Shown here one piece after another: positions 45,466 to 55,833 of a DNA stretch of 64,000 nt. Below the pieces are notes generated by a model. The model was given only the letters and a program-made list of their open reading frames with translations. It was not told the origin of the DNA and did no database searches. Position numbers and translations under genes: made by a program. The stretch comes from Proteobacteria bacterium DTSAM18 (GTDB lineage: Bacteria > Myxococcota_A > UBA796 > GCA-2862545), in the NCBI GenBank assembly GCA_028767165.1, contig JARACJ010000003.1, positions 62,001 through 126,000 of the forward strand. The letters are read 5' to 3'. Each line of letters begins with the position of its first letter. Within the stretch, counting starts at the first letter, position 1.

Positions 45466-46864
45466 GGAAATTGCCTCCACACACCCGAAGCACCTGCCCA
45501 TTGATCCCGAAGGCCCCGGGACTGGCAAGGAAGGTGATGGCCTCCGCGACATCTTCTGGCAGGCCGCCCTGGCCGAGGGCGCTCAGGCGCCGACCGGCCT
45601 CACGGATCACGGTGGGGACCTTGGCGGTCATGTCGGTCTCGATGAAGCCGGGGGCGATGCAGTTGGCGGTGATGCCCCGATCCCGGAGGACCTCGGCGTA
45701 GCCACGCATCAGGCCGATGACGCCGGCCTTGGTGGCGGCGTAGTTGGTCTGGCCCCGGTTGCCGGCGATGCCCGCGATGGACGCCAGGGTGATGATCCGG
45801 CCCTGCTCGCGCATCTCGGGCGAGAGCGCCCGGGTGAGCCGCTCGATGGCCTTCAGGTTGACCTCGAGGACGAGGTTCCAGTCGGCCTCGGGCATGCGTC
45901 CGATCGTGCGGTCTCGGGTGACGCCGGCGTTGTGGATGAGGATGTCGAGGCCGCCGGCCTGGGAGGCCTCGCGGGCGAGCAGGGAGCCCGCCCCTTCGGC
46001 CGTGATGTCGAGACGCACCGCGCGACCGCCGAGCTCCTCGGCGAGGGTCTCGAGGGCATCGTCGTCGGAGGGCCGATCGACGAGGAGCACCGTGGCACCC
46101 TCTCGGGCGAGGACGCGGGCCGTGGCGGCGCCGATGCCCCGGGCGGCGCCGGTGACGAGGGCGACCTTGTGGGTGAGGGGGCTCGACCAGGGAAAGGGGC
46201 CGCTGGCGTCGCCGCCGCCGAGGGTGATCGCCTGGGCGGTGACGAAGGACGCGCCATCGCCGAGGAACCAGCGCACGGGGCCCTCGATGGCGCCGTCTCC
46301 CGCGGGGGTGACCCACAGCAGGTTGGCGGTGATGCCCTTGCCGCCGACCTCCTTGGCGACGCTGCGGACGAAGCCCTCGAGGGCCTGTCGGGCGGCCTGG
46401 CAACCGGGGGCGTCGGTGGAGGAGGGTGGGCGTGCCAGCACGAGCACCCGGCCACCACGAGCCACCATGGGCAGGTGCAGGTGGAAGATGTCGTACAGCG
46501 CGTCGAGGTGGTCGGGCTCGGACACGTGGGTGGCGTCGAGCACGATGCCCGACAGATCCCTGCGCTCGTCGTCGGGCAGGGCCTCGGCACGGCCACCGAA
46601 GGCCTCGGCCACGTCGGTGAAGGTCGACAGCTCCGTGGCGTGCAGCACCTCGCCGCCACTGCGGACCAACGCCTTGGCGAGTGGCATGGCCAGGGAGGAG
46701 CCGGCGCTGCCGAACACCCGCCAGGTGCGGGCGTGCAGCTCGTCGTTCTTCCAGGATCCCGTGCGACGCTCCAGGGGCTGGGGCAGGGCGATGGGAAGGC
46801 CGAGTCGCTTGAGGATGCGACGGGCGTTGTCGTTGCCGGCGAGCTGGACCAGGAAGTCAGCCAT
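45455..46864 (-). CDS. fabG: 3-oxoacyl-ACP/CoA reductase, high-molecular-weight FabG (FabG4 type)
   Basis: 469 residues, nearly twice a standard FabG. The first ~220 are a degenerate Rossmann domain (MADFLVQLAGNDNARRILKRLGLP start), as in mycobacterial FabG4. The C-terminal half is an intact SDR: TGAARGIGAATA cofactor loop near 236-247, HNAGVT, catalytic Ser in TLASIAG, and Tyr-x3-Lys in NYAATKAG near 370. It ends GGNFLGA. The start at 46864 overlaps the upstream MaoC gene by 8 bases. With the dehydratase it would perform reduction and hydration steps of acyl-CoA or acyl-ACP metabolism; direction and chain length are unknown. Confidence 0.92.
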   Translation of the reverse strand: MADFLVQLAGNDNARRILKRLGLPIALPQPLERRTGSWKNDELHARTWRVFGSAGSSLAMPLAKALVRSGGEVLHATELSTFTDVAEAFGGRAEALPDDERRDLSGIVLDATHVSEPDHLDALYDIFHLHLPMVARGGRVLVLARPPSSTDAPGCQAARQALEGFVRSVAKEVGGKGITANLLWVTPAGDGAIEGPVRWFLGDGASFVTAQAITLGGGDASGPFPWSSPLTHKVALVTGAARGIGAATARVLAREGATVLLVDRPSDDDALETLAEELGGRAVRLDITAEGAGSLLAREASQAGGLDILIHNAGVTRDRTIGRMPEADWNLVLEVNLKAIERLTRALSPEMREQGRIITLASIAGIAGNRGQTNYAATKAGVIGLMRGYAEVLRDRGITANCIAPGFIETDMTAKVPTVIREAGRRLSALGQGGLPEDVAEAITFLASPGAFGINGQVLRVCGGNFLGA

Positions 46865-47735
46865 TCTGGGTTTCGGTGCCTCGGTGGAAGGTGGCGTGCA
46901 TGAACGCGAGGGACCCCGGGCCATCCGCGATCCAGGCCTCGGAATCGGTGGCGAAGACCCCGACCTGACGCGGGAGCACGAGCGGTTTGACGAAGCGGGC
47001 CTGCAGCGTGGCGGGCTGGACGCCGGCGCCGAGGGAGAGGGCCTCCCAGGTGCGGGCGAACTGGGCGAACCCGTGTAGGATCACGTTCTTCATGCCGCCC
47101 ATCTTCGCGAAGGGGGGGAGCCAGTGGATGGGGTTGAAGTCACCGGTCAGCAGGGCGAAATCAAGGCCGGCGCGGGCGTCCAGGGGCCAGTCGGCCAGCT
47201 TGTCGGCATCGGTCGGCGGCTTCGGCCGCTCCTTCTTCACGCCGCCTCCGCCGCGCTTCAGGGGCAGGATGGCCGTGAGGGTGCCCTCGAACGCGAGCTC
47301 GCCGTCGGCCGTACGGGCCCGGCAGGTCTCGGTGAGGATGACCCGGCGGTCGGTGGCGTCGATGTCCGACAGGCGGGTCTGCAGGGTGAAGGGCTGGTCT
47401 GCCGGCAGGGGCTTCCAGGTGGTCAGGCTGGCGCCGCCGTTGAGCAGCTTGTCGAGCCGGTAGGGGAGTCCTGCGAGCAGTCGCGAGAAGTCCGGGAAGG
47501 CGAAGTGGCAGAACAGGTGGGGGGGCACGTGCTGTTGATCCCAGCTTCCGCCGAGCCAGGACATGTAGTCGTGCATCAGCGACGGCGAGATGGGGTGGAT
47601 GACGCGCTCGTTCCATGCCGTGGGGGTCTCGGGCACCTCGCCCTTGCCGGACGGCAGTACCAGGGAGGCGGCGGTACGGGCCATGGCGCCGATCACGGGG
47701 GTCTGCTGCCAGATGTGGCGGAACGGGACGGACAT
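46857..47735 (-). CDS. MaoC-family hotdog dehydratase/hydratase (HtdX-like)
   Basis: A 292-residue double-hotdog protein. The hydratase-2 motif with catalytic Asp and His is seen in LLTGDFNPIHWLPPFAKMGG around residue 200, followed by ILHGFAQFA. The N-terminal half has the partner hotdog (LFCHFAFPDFSRLLAGLPY). It would interconvert 3-hydroxyacyl and trans-2-enoyl thioesters. Neighbourhood with FabG4-type reductase mirrors the mycobacterial fabG4-htdX arrangement. An AGGAAGAG sequence precedes the ATG. It is the first gene of the three-gene run and is divergent from the methyltransferase at 47823. Confidence 0.88.
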   Translation of the reverse strand: MSVPFRHIWQQTPVIGAMARTAASLVLPSGKGEVPETPTAWNERVIHPISPSLMHDYMSWLGGSWDQQHVPPHLFCHFAFPDFSRLLAGLPYRLDKLLNGGASLTTWKPLPADQPFTLQTRLSDIDATDRRVILTETCRARTADGELAFEGTLTAILPLKRGGGGVKKERPKPPTDADKLADWPLDARAGLDFALLTGDFNPIHWLPPFAKMGGMKNVILHGFAQFARTWEALSLGAGVQPATLQARFVKPLVLPRQVGVFATDSEAWIADGPGSLAFMHATFHRGTETQNG

Positions 47736-47822
47736 GCTCTTCCTCCGGCGGACGGTGGCGAATGATAACCCGAGCGCTTGTCTGTGCTTGTGCCCTTTGT
47801 GCTGCGGAGCTAATCGGGACCC

Positions 47823-48845
47823 ATGCAGGAATCAGCCCCCAGAGCCCTTGCCTGGGCCCTTCGTCATGAAGAGCTCACCGAGGTCGAGCCTCTCGTGTGG
47901 TCCGCCCGGGTCGAACCCGAGCTGGACTCCTTCTACCGTGGTGCCACCCTCGTCCAGGACTACCGTCCGTGGGCAGTGCAGCTCCAGGCCCAAGGCCACA
48001 CGGTCCACACCTCCGACGCGTCCTTCGAGGGATTCGACGAGGTCTGGGTGTTCCCAGGCCGACAGAAGCAGGCGGTGCTGCGACAGATCGCCCGCGGCCT
48101 GCTGGCTGCGTCGTCCGAGGGCACCGTCCGGATCACGCTGCACAACCGGGGAGGCGCGAGTCGATACGAGAAGACCCTGCGCAAGCTCTGTCCGGATCTG
48201 CAGAGCACCTCCAAGCACAAGTGCCGGGTGATGACCGTCCGTCGTTCCGACGTGCAGGACGAGGCGCTTCTGCACCAGTGGGTGGAAGACGGCGCACCGC
48301 GCTTCCTCGAAGAGCTCGACGCCTGGACCCAGCCCGGTGCCTTCTCCTGGGATCGCTTCGACAAGGGCTCGCAGGTGCTGCGCGAGGCGCTCCCCGTGGA
48401 TCAGCTCAAGGGCACGGTGGTCGATCTCGGCGCGGGCCTGGGCCTGCTCTCCCGCCCCCTGGCCGGCCGGTCGAAGGTCCGCCGACTCCACCTCGTCGAG
48501 GCCGATCACCGCGCCTTGAACGCCTGCAGGCGCAACGTGGAGGCCTGGGGCCACCCGGAGCTGCAGGCCACCTTCCACTGGCTCGACGTCACGACGGAGC
48601 CCCTTCCGATCAAGAGCGCGGACGTCGTCGTCATGAACCCGCCCTTCCACGAGGGCGACAAGGCCTCTCCCGCCATCGGCCAGGCGTTCATCCGCGCGGC
48701 CGCCGGCGTGCTGCGCACCAAGGGCCAGCTGTGGATGGTGGCCAATGCCCGCCTTCCCTACGAGCGCGTCCTGGAGGATCATTTCTTCAAGGTGCGAAAG
48801 GTCTCCGAGTCCCGCGGGTTCAAGGTGCTCGTGGCCTACAAGTAG
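47823..48845 (+). CDS. RsmC-like class I methyltransferase (16S rRNA G1207-type)
   Basis: A 340-residue protein with the two-lobed layout of RsmC. The N-terminal half is a degenerate Rossmann lobe. The C-terminal half has GTVVDLGAGLGLLSRPLA (SAM loop, about 198-215) and the catalytic NPPFHEGD motif (about 271-278) typical of N2-guanine rRNA methyltransferases. GQAFIRAAAGVLRTKGQLWMVAN matches the family C-terminus. RsmC is the best match; RlmG is the main alternative. The HtrA gene begins 8 bases after its stop. Confidence 0.82.
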   Translation: MQESAPRALAWALRHEELTEVEPLVWSARVEPELDSFYRGATLVQDYRPWAVQLQAQGHTVHTSDASFEGFDEVWVFPGRQKQAVLRQIARGLLAASSEGTVRITLHNRGGASRYEKTLRKLCPDLQSTSKHKCRVMTVRRSDVQDEALLHQWVEDGAPRFLEELDAWTQPGAFSWDRFDKGSQVLREALPVDQLKGTVVDLGAGLGLLSRPLAGRSKVRRLHLVEADHRALNACRRNVEAWGHPELQATFHWLDVTTEPLPIKSADVVVMNPPFHEGDKASPAIGQAFIRAAAGVLRTKGQLWMVANARLPYERVLEDHFFKVRKVSESRGFKVLVAYK

Positions 48846-48853
48846 GAGGGCGG

Positions 48854-50110
<1,257 letters not shown>

Positions 50111-50201
50111 GCGGCCCGTACGTGGCCCTCCCGATGGGGACAAGTCCGGTCAAAGGCGGGATGCACCGACCGAGTTGCCCCCTGGGAAGGAAGGGGGTCA
50201 C

Positions 50202-51671
50202 ATGAACGAGCCAGCACACACGGAAGACCAGCAGATCGACCACAGGCCGCTGCTGAAGGCATCACGCAAGGCGCAGAAGCAGTGGTTCCGGCACGACGCC
50301 CGCTACCGGGCGCGGCTGATCAAGCAGGCCCTCGACGCCCTCCTCGACCAGGCGGAGGATCTCGCGGTGTCCGTGGTGCAGGAGACGGGCAAGCCGATGG
50401 GTGAGGCGCTGTCCTCCGACGTGCTCGGACTGGCGGATCTGGCGACCTACTGGACCCGCGAGGGGCCGGCCATGCTGCTGCCCCGCACGTCCAAGGTCGA
50501 CCGGCTGAAGATGCCCGGCAAGAGCATCAAGGTGTACCGCCGGCCCCACGGGGTGGTGCTGGTGATCTCCCCGTGGAACTACCCGCTGGCGCTGCCCATG
50601 CGGGTGATCATCCCGGCCCTGCTCGCAGGCAACTCGGTCGTGTGGAAGCCCTCCGAGATCACGCCCGAGGTGGCCCGCAAGGTCGCGGCGGTGTTCGATC
50701 GCTTCCTGCCCGGTCTGCTCACGGTGGTGCACGGCGACGGGGCCACGGGGGCGGCGCTGATCGATGCCGGCCCGGACATGGTGCACTTCACCGGCAGCAC
50801 CCGCACCGGCGACCTCGTGGCCCACGCCTGTGTGCGCATGGGCATTCCCTGCGAGCTCGAGATGGGCGGCAAGGACGCGGCCATCGTGATGCCCACGGCA
50901 GACCTCCGGCGGGCCGCCCACGGCATCGCCTGGGGCATCCTGCACAACGCCGGGCAGGACTGCGCCTCCATCGAGCGTGTGCTCGTCCACAAGTCCATCG
51001 CCGACACCTTCGTGCCGGAGCTGGCCTGGCAGATGGAGCGGGTGAGCAAGCAGGTCCCGTCCTCCACCACCACGCGTCAGCTGCGCACCATCATGCGGCA
51101 GGTGGGAGAGGCGCTTCACATGGGGGCGGTCCCCATCACCGGCGGTCTCGTCGTCGACGACTCCCTCGCGCCCACGCTGCTGGCCCACGTCCCCGGTTCG
51201 GCATCGATCCTGCGGGAGGAGACCTTCGGTCCGGTCGCGGTGGTGCAGGTGTTCGAGGACGAGGACGACCTGGTCGAGCTCGTGAACGACACGGACTTCG
51301 GCCTCGGAGTGTCCGTCTGGACGGGCCGCACCCGGGAGACCGCCACCCTCACCCGGCAGCTGCAGGTGGGCATGGTGTGGGTCAACAACCACGCCTTCAC
51401 CGGCGCGCTGCCCGATGTGCCGTGGGTGGGTACGCGAGGCTCCGGCCACGGCGTCACCAACGGACCGGAGGCGATGCAGCGGCTCACCCGGCCCATGGTC
51501 GTCACCGTCGACACCTCCAAGGAGCTCGAGCCCTGGTGGTATCCCTACGATCGGTCCCTGCGCAGCCTGATGGAGGCGGTGCTCGACAACCATCGCCGGC
51601 CCTCGCCGGGAACCCTGTGGCGGATGGTCTCCGCGCTCGGGCGTCGCAGGACCGTCCAGGCCGACCGCTGA
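50202..51671 (+). CDS. NAD(P)-dependent aldehyde dehydrogenase
   Basis: 489 residues of the ALDH superfamily. PWNYPLALPMR and the FTGSTRTGDLV cofactor segment are visible. The general base is Glu220 in LEMGGKDAA and the nucleophile is Cys254 in NAGQDCASIERV; both are intact. FGPVAVVQVFEDEDD is the usual late motif. The C-terminus is basic and amphipathic (WRMVSALGRRR) and about 30 residues longer than the core, perhaps a membrane-associating tail as in fatty-aldehyde dehydrogenases. The ATG at 50202 has GGAAGGAAGGGGG upstream; an ATG at 50175 adds nine residues. It is convergent with the TonB receptor gene. Confidence 0.92.
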   Translation: MNEPAHTEDQQIDHRPLLKASRKAQKQWFRHDARYRARLIKQALDALLDQAEDLAVSVVQETGKPMGEALSSDVLGLADLATYWTREGPAMLLPRTSKVDRLKMPGKSIKVYRRPHGVVLVISPWNYPLALPMRVIIPALLAGNSVVWKPSEITPEVARKVAAVFDRFLPGLLTVVHGDGATGAALIDAGPDMVHFTGSTRTGDLVAHACVRMGIPCELEMGGKDAAIVMPTADLRRAAHGIAWGILHNAGQDCASIERVLVHKSIADTFVPELAWQMERVSKQVPSSTTTRQLRTIMRQVGEALHMGAVPITGGLVVDDSLAPTLLAHVPGSASILREETFGPVAVVQVFEDEDDLVELVNDTDFGLGVSVWTGRTRETATLTRQLQVGMVWVNNHAFTGALPDVPWVGTRGSGHGVTNGPEAMQRLTRPMVVTVDTSKELEPWWYPYDRSLRSLMEAVLDNHRRPSPGTLWRMVSALGRRRTVQADR

Positions 51672-51687
51672 CGGAGGCCGGTCCGGG

Positions 51688-53838
51688 TCAGAAGCTGGCC
51701 CGGACGCCGAGCAGCGGGAGGAACACGGGCCCGGTGACGAAGCCCTCCTCGGTGTAGTCGTAGTTCCAGGTGGGGTACAGCTGGGCGCTCGCGGGGGGCA
51801 CGAACCACAGGTCGGCGTACAGGTCGAGGCGCCAGGTGGGCAGGAAGAAGCTGTAGCCGAAGTGCAGATCGAGCTTGTGGTAGGCCGGCATCCGGTCGCC
51901 GTTGAGGGCGGCGTACCGGGGCAGCCAGGCATCCTGGGCGGCATCGAAGGTGGAGCCCAGGATGCCGGTGTAGGGAAGTCCGGAGGCACCCCGGTAGCGG
52001 ACCGCCACGTTGATGGCCTGGGTGACGTCCCAGGAGAGGACCATGCCGCCCGCGATGGGCTGATCGGACGCCATCGGCACGCGGTCGTCGAAGGTGGTGT
52101 CGAAGACGAAGGCACGGCCGGCCGAGATCCACGCCCAGGCGAAGAGGGTGTCCCGCAAGCGGTAGCGCAGCGTGAGCTCGCCACCATAGACGAGGCCCTT
52201 GCGGTACAGCTCCGGGACGCCGTCCGGGGGTTGCACGAACACGTTGGCGAGCGCCTTGGTGTAGCCCTCGACGGACAGCTCCAGGCGGCCGCCGAAGGTC
52301 TGATCGAGGCCCACACCGATCTGCCAGGAGTCGGTGGTGGTGTCTTCGTCGAGGATCTGCGCCTGCGGGCTCGAGGGGCGCTGCTGGTAGCGACCCGTGG
52401 CCAGGCGCAGCTCGGTCTGCTCGGCCACGCGCCACCGGGCCGAGAACCGGGGCTCGATGGTGGGGGTCCAGCCCTGGGTGTCGAGGCCCAGGCGGATGCC
52501 GGGAATCACGCGTACAACATTGTTATACCAGTGGAATTCGCCGTAGGCGGCAGAGCGCATCCGGAAGGTGTTGCCCACGAAGTCGGTGTCCCAGGCCAGC
52601 TCGGGGGCCTCGGTGGTGACGAGCTCGCCGTAGGGGCCCGGGTCGGCCAGGTCGGTCATCAGGATCTCGGGCCGAAGTTCGGTGCCGGCGAGCCACCGCC
52701 AGTGGTCGCCGATGTCGGCGCCGGCGTCGAGGCGCAGGGGGAGCCGCAGCCGTCGCTGGAGCAGGTGTCCGGTGTCTTCGGTGATGCGGGCCTGCAGCTG
52801 GTCGTGGACGAAGGCGGTGGACAGCCGGCCGTGCTGCCACGCGTGGGTGCCGCCGGCCATCTGGTAGTCGCGTCGGTAGGCGAGGTAGGGGCTGCTGGCC
52901 TGCTCCACCGGGTCGGCGATGTCGAGCTCGCCGACGGCCCGCTCGTAGGCGTCACCGGCCCCCGTGACGTACACGGAGCTGCGCCGGGGGCCGTCCGCGT
53001 GGTTCGCGCGCACGCTGAAGTCGTAGAAGCGGGGCCAGAAGGGGTACTGCAGGCTGGACTCACCGGCGATGTCGTGGAAGCTGCGCCGTGCGGCTCCGCT
53101 GATCCACCAGCCCTTCTTCAGGGGCGCGGTGATGTCGGCGCCGAGGGTGATCATGTTGACGTGCACCTGCCCGCCCACCTCCTCGGGGGCCTCCTGGCGG
53201 GTGTTGGCCTCGATGATGGCGCCCACGGCATCGCCGTAGTGGCTGCCGAAGGTCGAGCTGAACAGCTCGATGGTGTCGATCCAGGACGCCGGGAACACGG
53301 AGGCGTACTGGTTGAAGTGGTACAGGTAGGGCAGATCGATGCCGTCGAGGTAGGCCCGGCTCTGACCGGGCAGGCTGCCCCGCACCTGGATGTCGCCGCT
53401 GTTCGGCGCGAACTCCCGCTGCACGTTGACGCCGGGCATGGCCTGCACGAGCCGCACGGCGTCGTCGTAGGTGCCCGGCGTCCGAGTGGCCATCTCGGCA
53501 TCGACGACGTGGCGCGTGAGGTCCGCGGTGGGCCGGAACGCCTCGACCACCACCTCCGCGGGCCCCGGCATGGGCATCAGGAAGATCCTGAGCGGTCCAT
53601 CGAGCGGCGGCGTGACGGACACCGTGACCGGCTGGTGGTTCCAGGACTGCACCGTGAGCTCGGCGGGGACGTCGTCCGGCAGATCGAGGGTGATGCGGCC
53701 GTCGGGGGGCGTGGCCACGACGGTGCCGTCGGGCAGGGTGATCTCTGCATCGGCGATCGGCAGGCCGTCGCCCCGCTGGCGCACCACCACGTCGACTTCC
53801 GCGGCCTGGGCGAGGGCGGCGAGCCACAGCAGCATCAT
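51688..53838 (-). CDS. TonB-dependent outer-membrane receptor with carboxypeptidase-regulatory-like N-domain
   Basis: 716 residues. A short signal peptide (MMLLWLAALAQAAE) is followed by a beta-sandwich peptidase-regulatory-like domain (GLPIADAEITLPDG, residues ~20-95). Next is a plug domain (VVDAEMATRTPGTYDDAVRLVQAMPGV, GDIQVRGSLPGQSRAYLDGIDLPY) and a ~480-residue barrel ending in Phe (LLGVRASF). No canonical TonB box or substrate hallmark was identified. The ATG overlaps the upstream lipoprotein stop (ATGA), so the two are translationally coupled. No exbB/exbD/tonB genes are nearby. Confidence 0.88.
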   Translation of the reverse strand: MMLLWLAALAQAAEVDVVVRQRGDGLPIADAEITLPDGTVVATPPDGRITLDLPDDVPAELTVQSWNHQPVTVSVTPPLDGPLRIFLMPMPGPAEVVVEAFRPTADLTRHVVDAEMATRTPGTYDDAVRLVQAMPGVNVQREFAPNSGDIQVRGSLPGQSRAYLDGIDLPYLYHFNQYASVFPASWIDTIELFSSTFGSHYGDAVGAIIEANTRQEAPEEVGGQVHVNMITLGADITAPLKKGWWISGAARRSFHDIAGESSLQYPFWPRFYDFSVRANHADGPRRSSVYVTGAGDAYERAVGELDIADPVEQASSPYLAYRRDYQMAGGTHAWQHGRLSTAFVHDQLQARITEDTGHLLQRRLRLPLRLDAGADIGDHWRWLAGTELRPEILMTDLADPGPYGELVTTEAPELAWDTDFVGNTFRMRSAAYGEFHWYNNVVRVIPGIRLGLDTQGWTPTIEPRFSARWRVAEQTELRLATGRYQQRPSSPQAQILDEDTTTDSWQIGVGLDQTFGGRLELSVEGYTKALANVFVQPPDGVPELYRKGLVYGGELTLRYRLRDTLFAWAWISAGRAFVFDTTFDDRVPMASDQPIAGGMVLSWDVTQAINVAVRYRGASGLPYTGILGSTFDAAQDAWLPRYAALNGDRMPAYHKLDLHFGYSFFLPTWRLDLYADLWFVPPASAQLYPTWNYDYTEEGFVTGPVFLPLLGVRASF

Positions 53839-54899
53839 GGGGTCACCTCGACCACGATGCGGGCGCCGTCGACCGCGGCGAGATCGCACCGGCTCCCGCT
53901 GACCCATGTCGGGTCGAAGGGGCCGGACACGGGCGTGCGGCAGGGCAGTGCCTCGGTGCCCCATGGGTCGTCCTCGTCCAGCTCGTCGGCGGGGACGGGC
54001 TGCAGGTCTGTGCCCCGCAGCAGCGCGTTCGAGGAGGTGTCTGCCAGCAGGGTGAGGGCCACCAGGCCATCTGCCGGTGGGGGCCCGTCGGTGGGCAGGA
54101 ACCTGCCGGAGAGGAACAGGCCGTGGGGGAGGGGGCTGCTCTCCCCGGAGGGCCCTGAGAACACGTCGAGCAGTGCGGGACGCACCCAGCCGCGGGTCAG
54201 CCCGAGGGCCACGAAGGTGCGCAGGCCGTCGGGCGTGGGCTCGGCCTCCTCCACTTCGAGGTCGTCGAGGTGCAGCTGCCAGGGGGTCCAGTCGGACGTG
54301 CTCGTGGTGAGCTCGAGGAAGGTGCCTTCGTCGCCCAGCTGCATCCACCGGGCACGATCGAAGGTGCCCTGGAGCGTGAGCCGCGCGGAGGCGCCGGAGG
54401 TGAGGGGGGAGCGGGGCGCCGTGGCGAGGGGCAGGCGTGCCTCGATGGTCAGGGTGTCCGGGTCGCCGTCCTGCAGCCCGAAGTCGAGGATCTGCTCCAC
54501 CTCGAGGGTGGGGCGCCCTGCGGGCGCTGCGCCAGTCGGGGAGGCCAGCACGGCGAACCTGCGCGTGCCGGACGGGAAGTCGGCGGTGAGTCCGAGCCAC
54601 TCGCCGGACGACGGCCATGAGACCACCGGTGCCAGCGCCTCGGAGAAGGGCGGGTGGCTGGCGGGAGAGAAGGAGGAGGCGTCGTCCACGGGTACCCAGG
54701 ACCACTGCACCTGCACACCGTCCGCCATCAGCAGGCCGTCCTGCAGGAACCAGGGCCACACCCGCACGCCGCCCTCCACGGACACGGCTTCGAGCGTGAC
54801 GATCCGGTCGTGCTGAAGGTCGTGACGATCGGTACCGAAAGGCGCCTGGCAGGCCAGGAGCAGGCAGAAGCAGGTGGCGACGATGGCCAGCTTGGGCAT
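53835..54899 (-). CDS. Putative lipoprotein coupled to the TonB receptor, 354 aa
   Basis: The leader LAIVATCFCLLLACQAP has a canonical LLAC lipobox (Cys17). The mature part is beta-rich, with EAVSVEGGVRVWPWFLQDG and regularly spaced Ser/Thr/Pro segments. I do not recognise the family. The GGAGGATCC Shine-Dalgarno is good. It precedes and overlaps the TonB receptor gene, an arrangement like receptor/surface-lipoprotein pairs; function by analogy only. Confidence 0.75.
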   Translation of the reverse strand: MPKLAIVATCFCLLLACQAPFGTDRHDLQHDRIVTLEAVSVEGGVRVWPWFLQDGLLMADGVQVQWSWVPVDDASSFSPASHPPFSEALAPVVSWPSSGEWLGLTADFPSGTRRFAVLASPTGAAPAGRPTLEVEQILDFGLQDGDPDTLTIEARLPLATAPRSPLTSGASARLTLQGTFDRARWMQLGDEGTFLELTTSTSDWTPWQLHLDDLEVEEAEPTPDGLRTFVALGLTRGWVRPALLDVFSGPSGESSPLPHGLFLSGRFLPTDGPPPADGLVALTLLADTSSNALLRGTDLQPVPADELDEDDPWGTEALPCRTPVSGPFDPTWVSGSRCDLAAVDGARIVVEVTP

Positions 54900-55033
54900 G
54901 GATCCTCCGCGCCGCTCATAGCGCGATTCGTCGCCTGGGGCGCGGAGGAATCCGGCCGCTCACCCGAAGGGGAGCCGCCGCCCGGAGAGAGGATCACGAG
55001 GAGGCGATCCGGGCAGGAACGCCTCGCGGGGGA

Positions 55034-55666
55034 TCACTCCTCGACGTACAGGTTGCCTGCCATCGAGAAGGAGGAGCGGGGGCCGAGTGCGGAAGGCAGG
55101 GCCAGCTCGGAGAGGGCCTGTGCGCAGTCGGTCTCGGGGACGCTGGCGCCGTCGTAGGCGAAGCCGCCCCAGTAGCGCTGGATCGACAGGGCGAACTCGC
55201 CGTCCTCGCTCAGGGTGAACCGGCGGATGTTCCAGTTCAGGTTGCAGGACTTGTTGCCGGTACCCTCATCGGTGGGCTGGTCGAAGTACTTGTGGTTGAG
55301 GGTCCACTCGGTGCGATCCTCGTTGTGCTCCCAGACGACCTCGCCATCGGAGCTGCCGAAGTCGTAGAAGGACCAGGGCTCGTTGGCGAAGGAGCCATCG
55401 GGGGTGTTGTTGTCGCAGTCGTCGACGGAGCGGCACAGGAAGATCTCGAGCTCGTTCATGCCGAGGTCGTTCATGCCTTCCTCGAAGAGGATCTCCTCGA
55501 TGGCGATGTAGGGAGGAGCGGTGGGATCGGCCGTGTTGGGGACATCGGTCTCGTCGCCCATCATCGCGGTGCGGACCTCGTACACGCCGTACAGGGGTGC
55601 CTGGTTTCCGTTCACGCCGCCGCAGGCGGCCAGGGCCAGGAGGCTGGCCAGGGTGATCTTGTGCAT
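55034..55666 (-). CDS. Putative lipoprotein, 210 aa
   Basis: GAGGAG precedes the ATG. The leader MHKITLASLLALAACGG has a clear LAAC lipobox (Cys15). The mature protein is acidic with a probable disulphide pair (FLCRSVDDCDNN) and a beta-rich C-terminal half (VVWEHNEDRTEWTLNHKY, RRFTLSEDGEFALSIQRYWGG). Family not recognised; it looks like a small calycin-like or reporter-type outer lipoprotein, but that is only an impression. It is divergent from clpP. Confidence 0.75.
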   Translation of the reverse strand: MHKITLASLLALAACGGVNGNQAPLYGVYEVRTAMMGDETDVPNTADPTAPPYIAIEEILFEEGMNDLGMNELEIFLCRSVDDCDNNTPDGSFANEPWSFYDFGSSDGEVVWEHNEDRTEWTLNHKYFDQPTDEGTGNKSCNLNWNIRRFTLSEDGEFALSIQRYWGGFAYDGASVPETDCAQALSELALPSALGPRSSFSMAGNLYVEE

Positions 55667-55775
55667 GATTCGTCTCCTCGTGGAATCGTCGCCAGCATAG
55701 CTGATGCGGTTGTCTGTCGCGACATGGTGTTTAGGGTCGCCCGCCCGGTCCGAAGGGCTGGACAGCCGCCTCAAC

Positions 55776-55790
55776 TGTGGTACGACCACA
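55776..55790. promoter_or_regulatory. Inverted repeat upstream of clpP
   Basis: TGTGGT-ACG-ACCACA, with perfect 6-bp arms and a 3-base spacer, lies 43 bases before the clpP ATG in the divergent clpP/lipoprotein region. It could be an operator; nothing further supports it. Confidence 0.3.
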
Positions 55791-55833
55791 CACGACGTGT
55801 ACCGTACGCCCCAGCCGCCAGCAGAGGAAGTTC

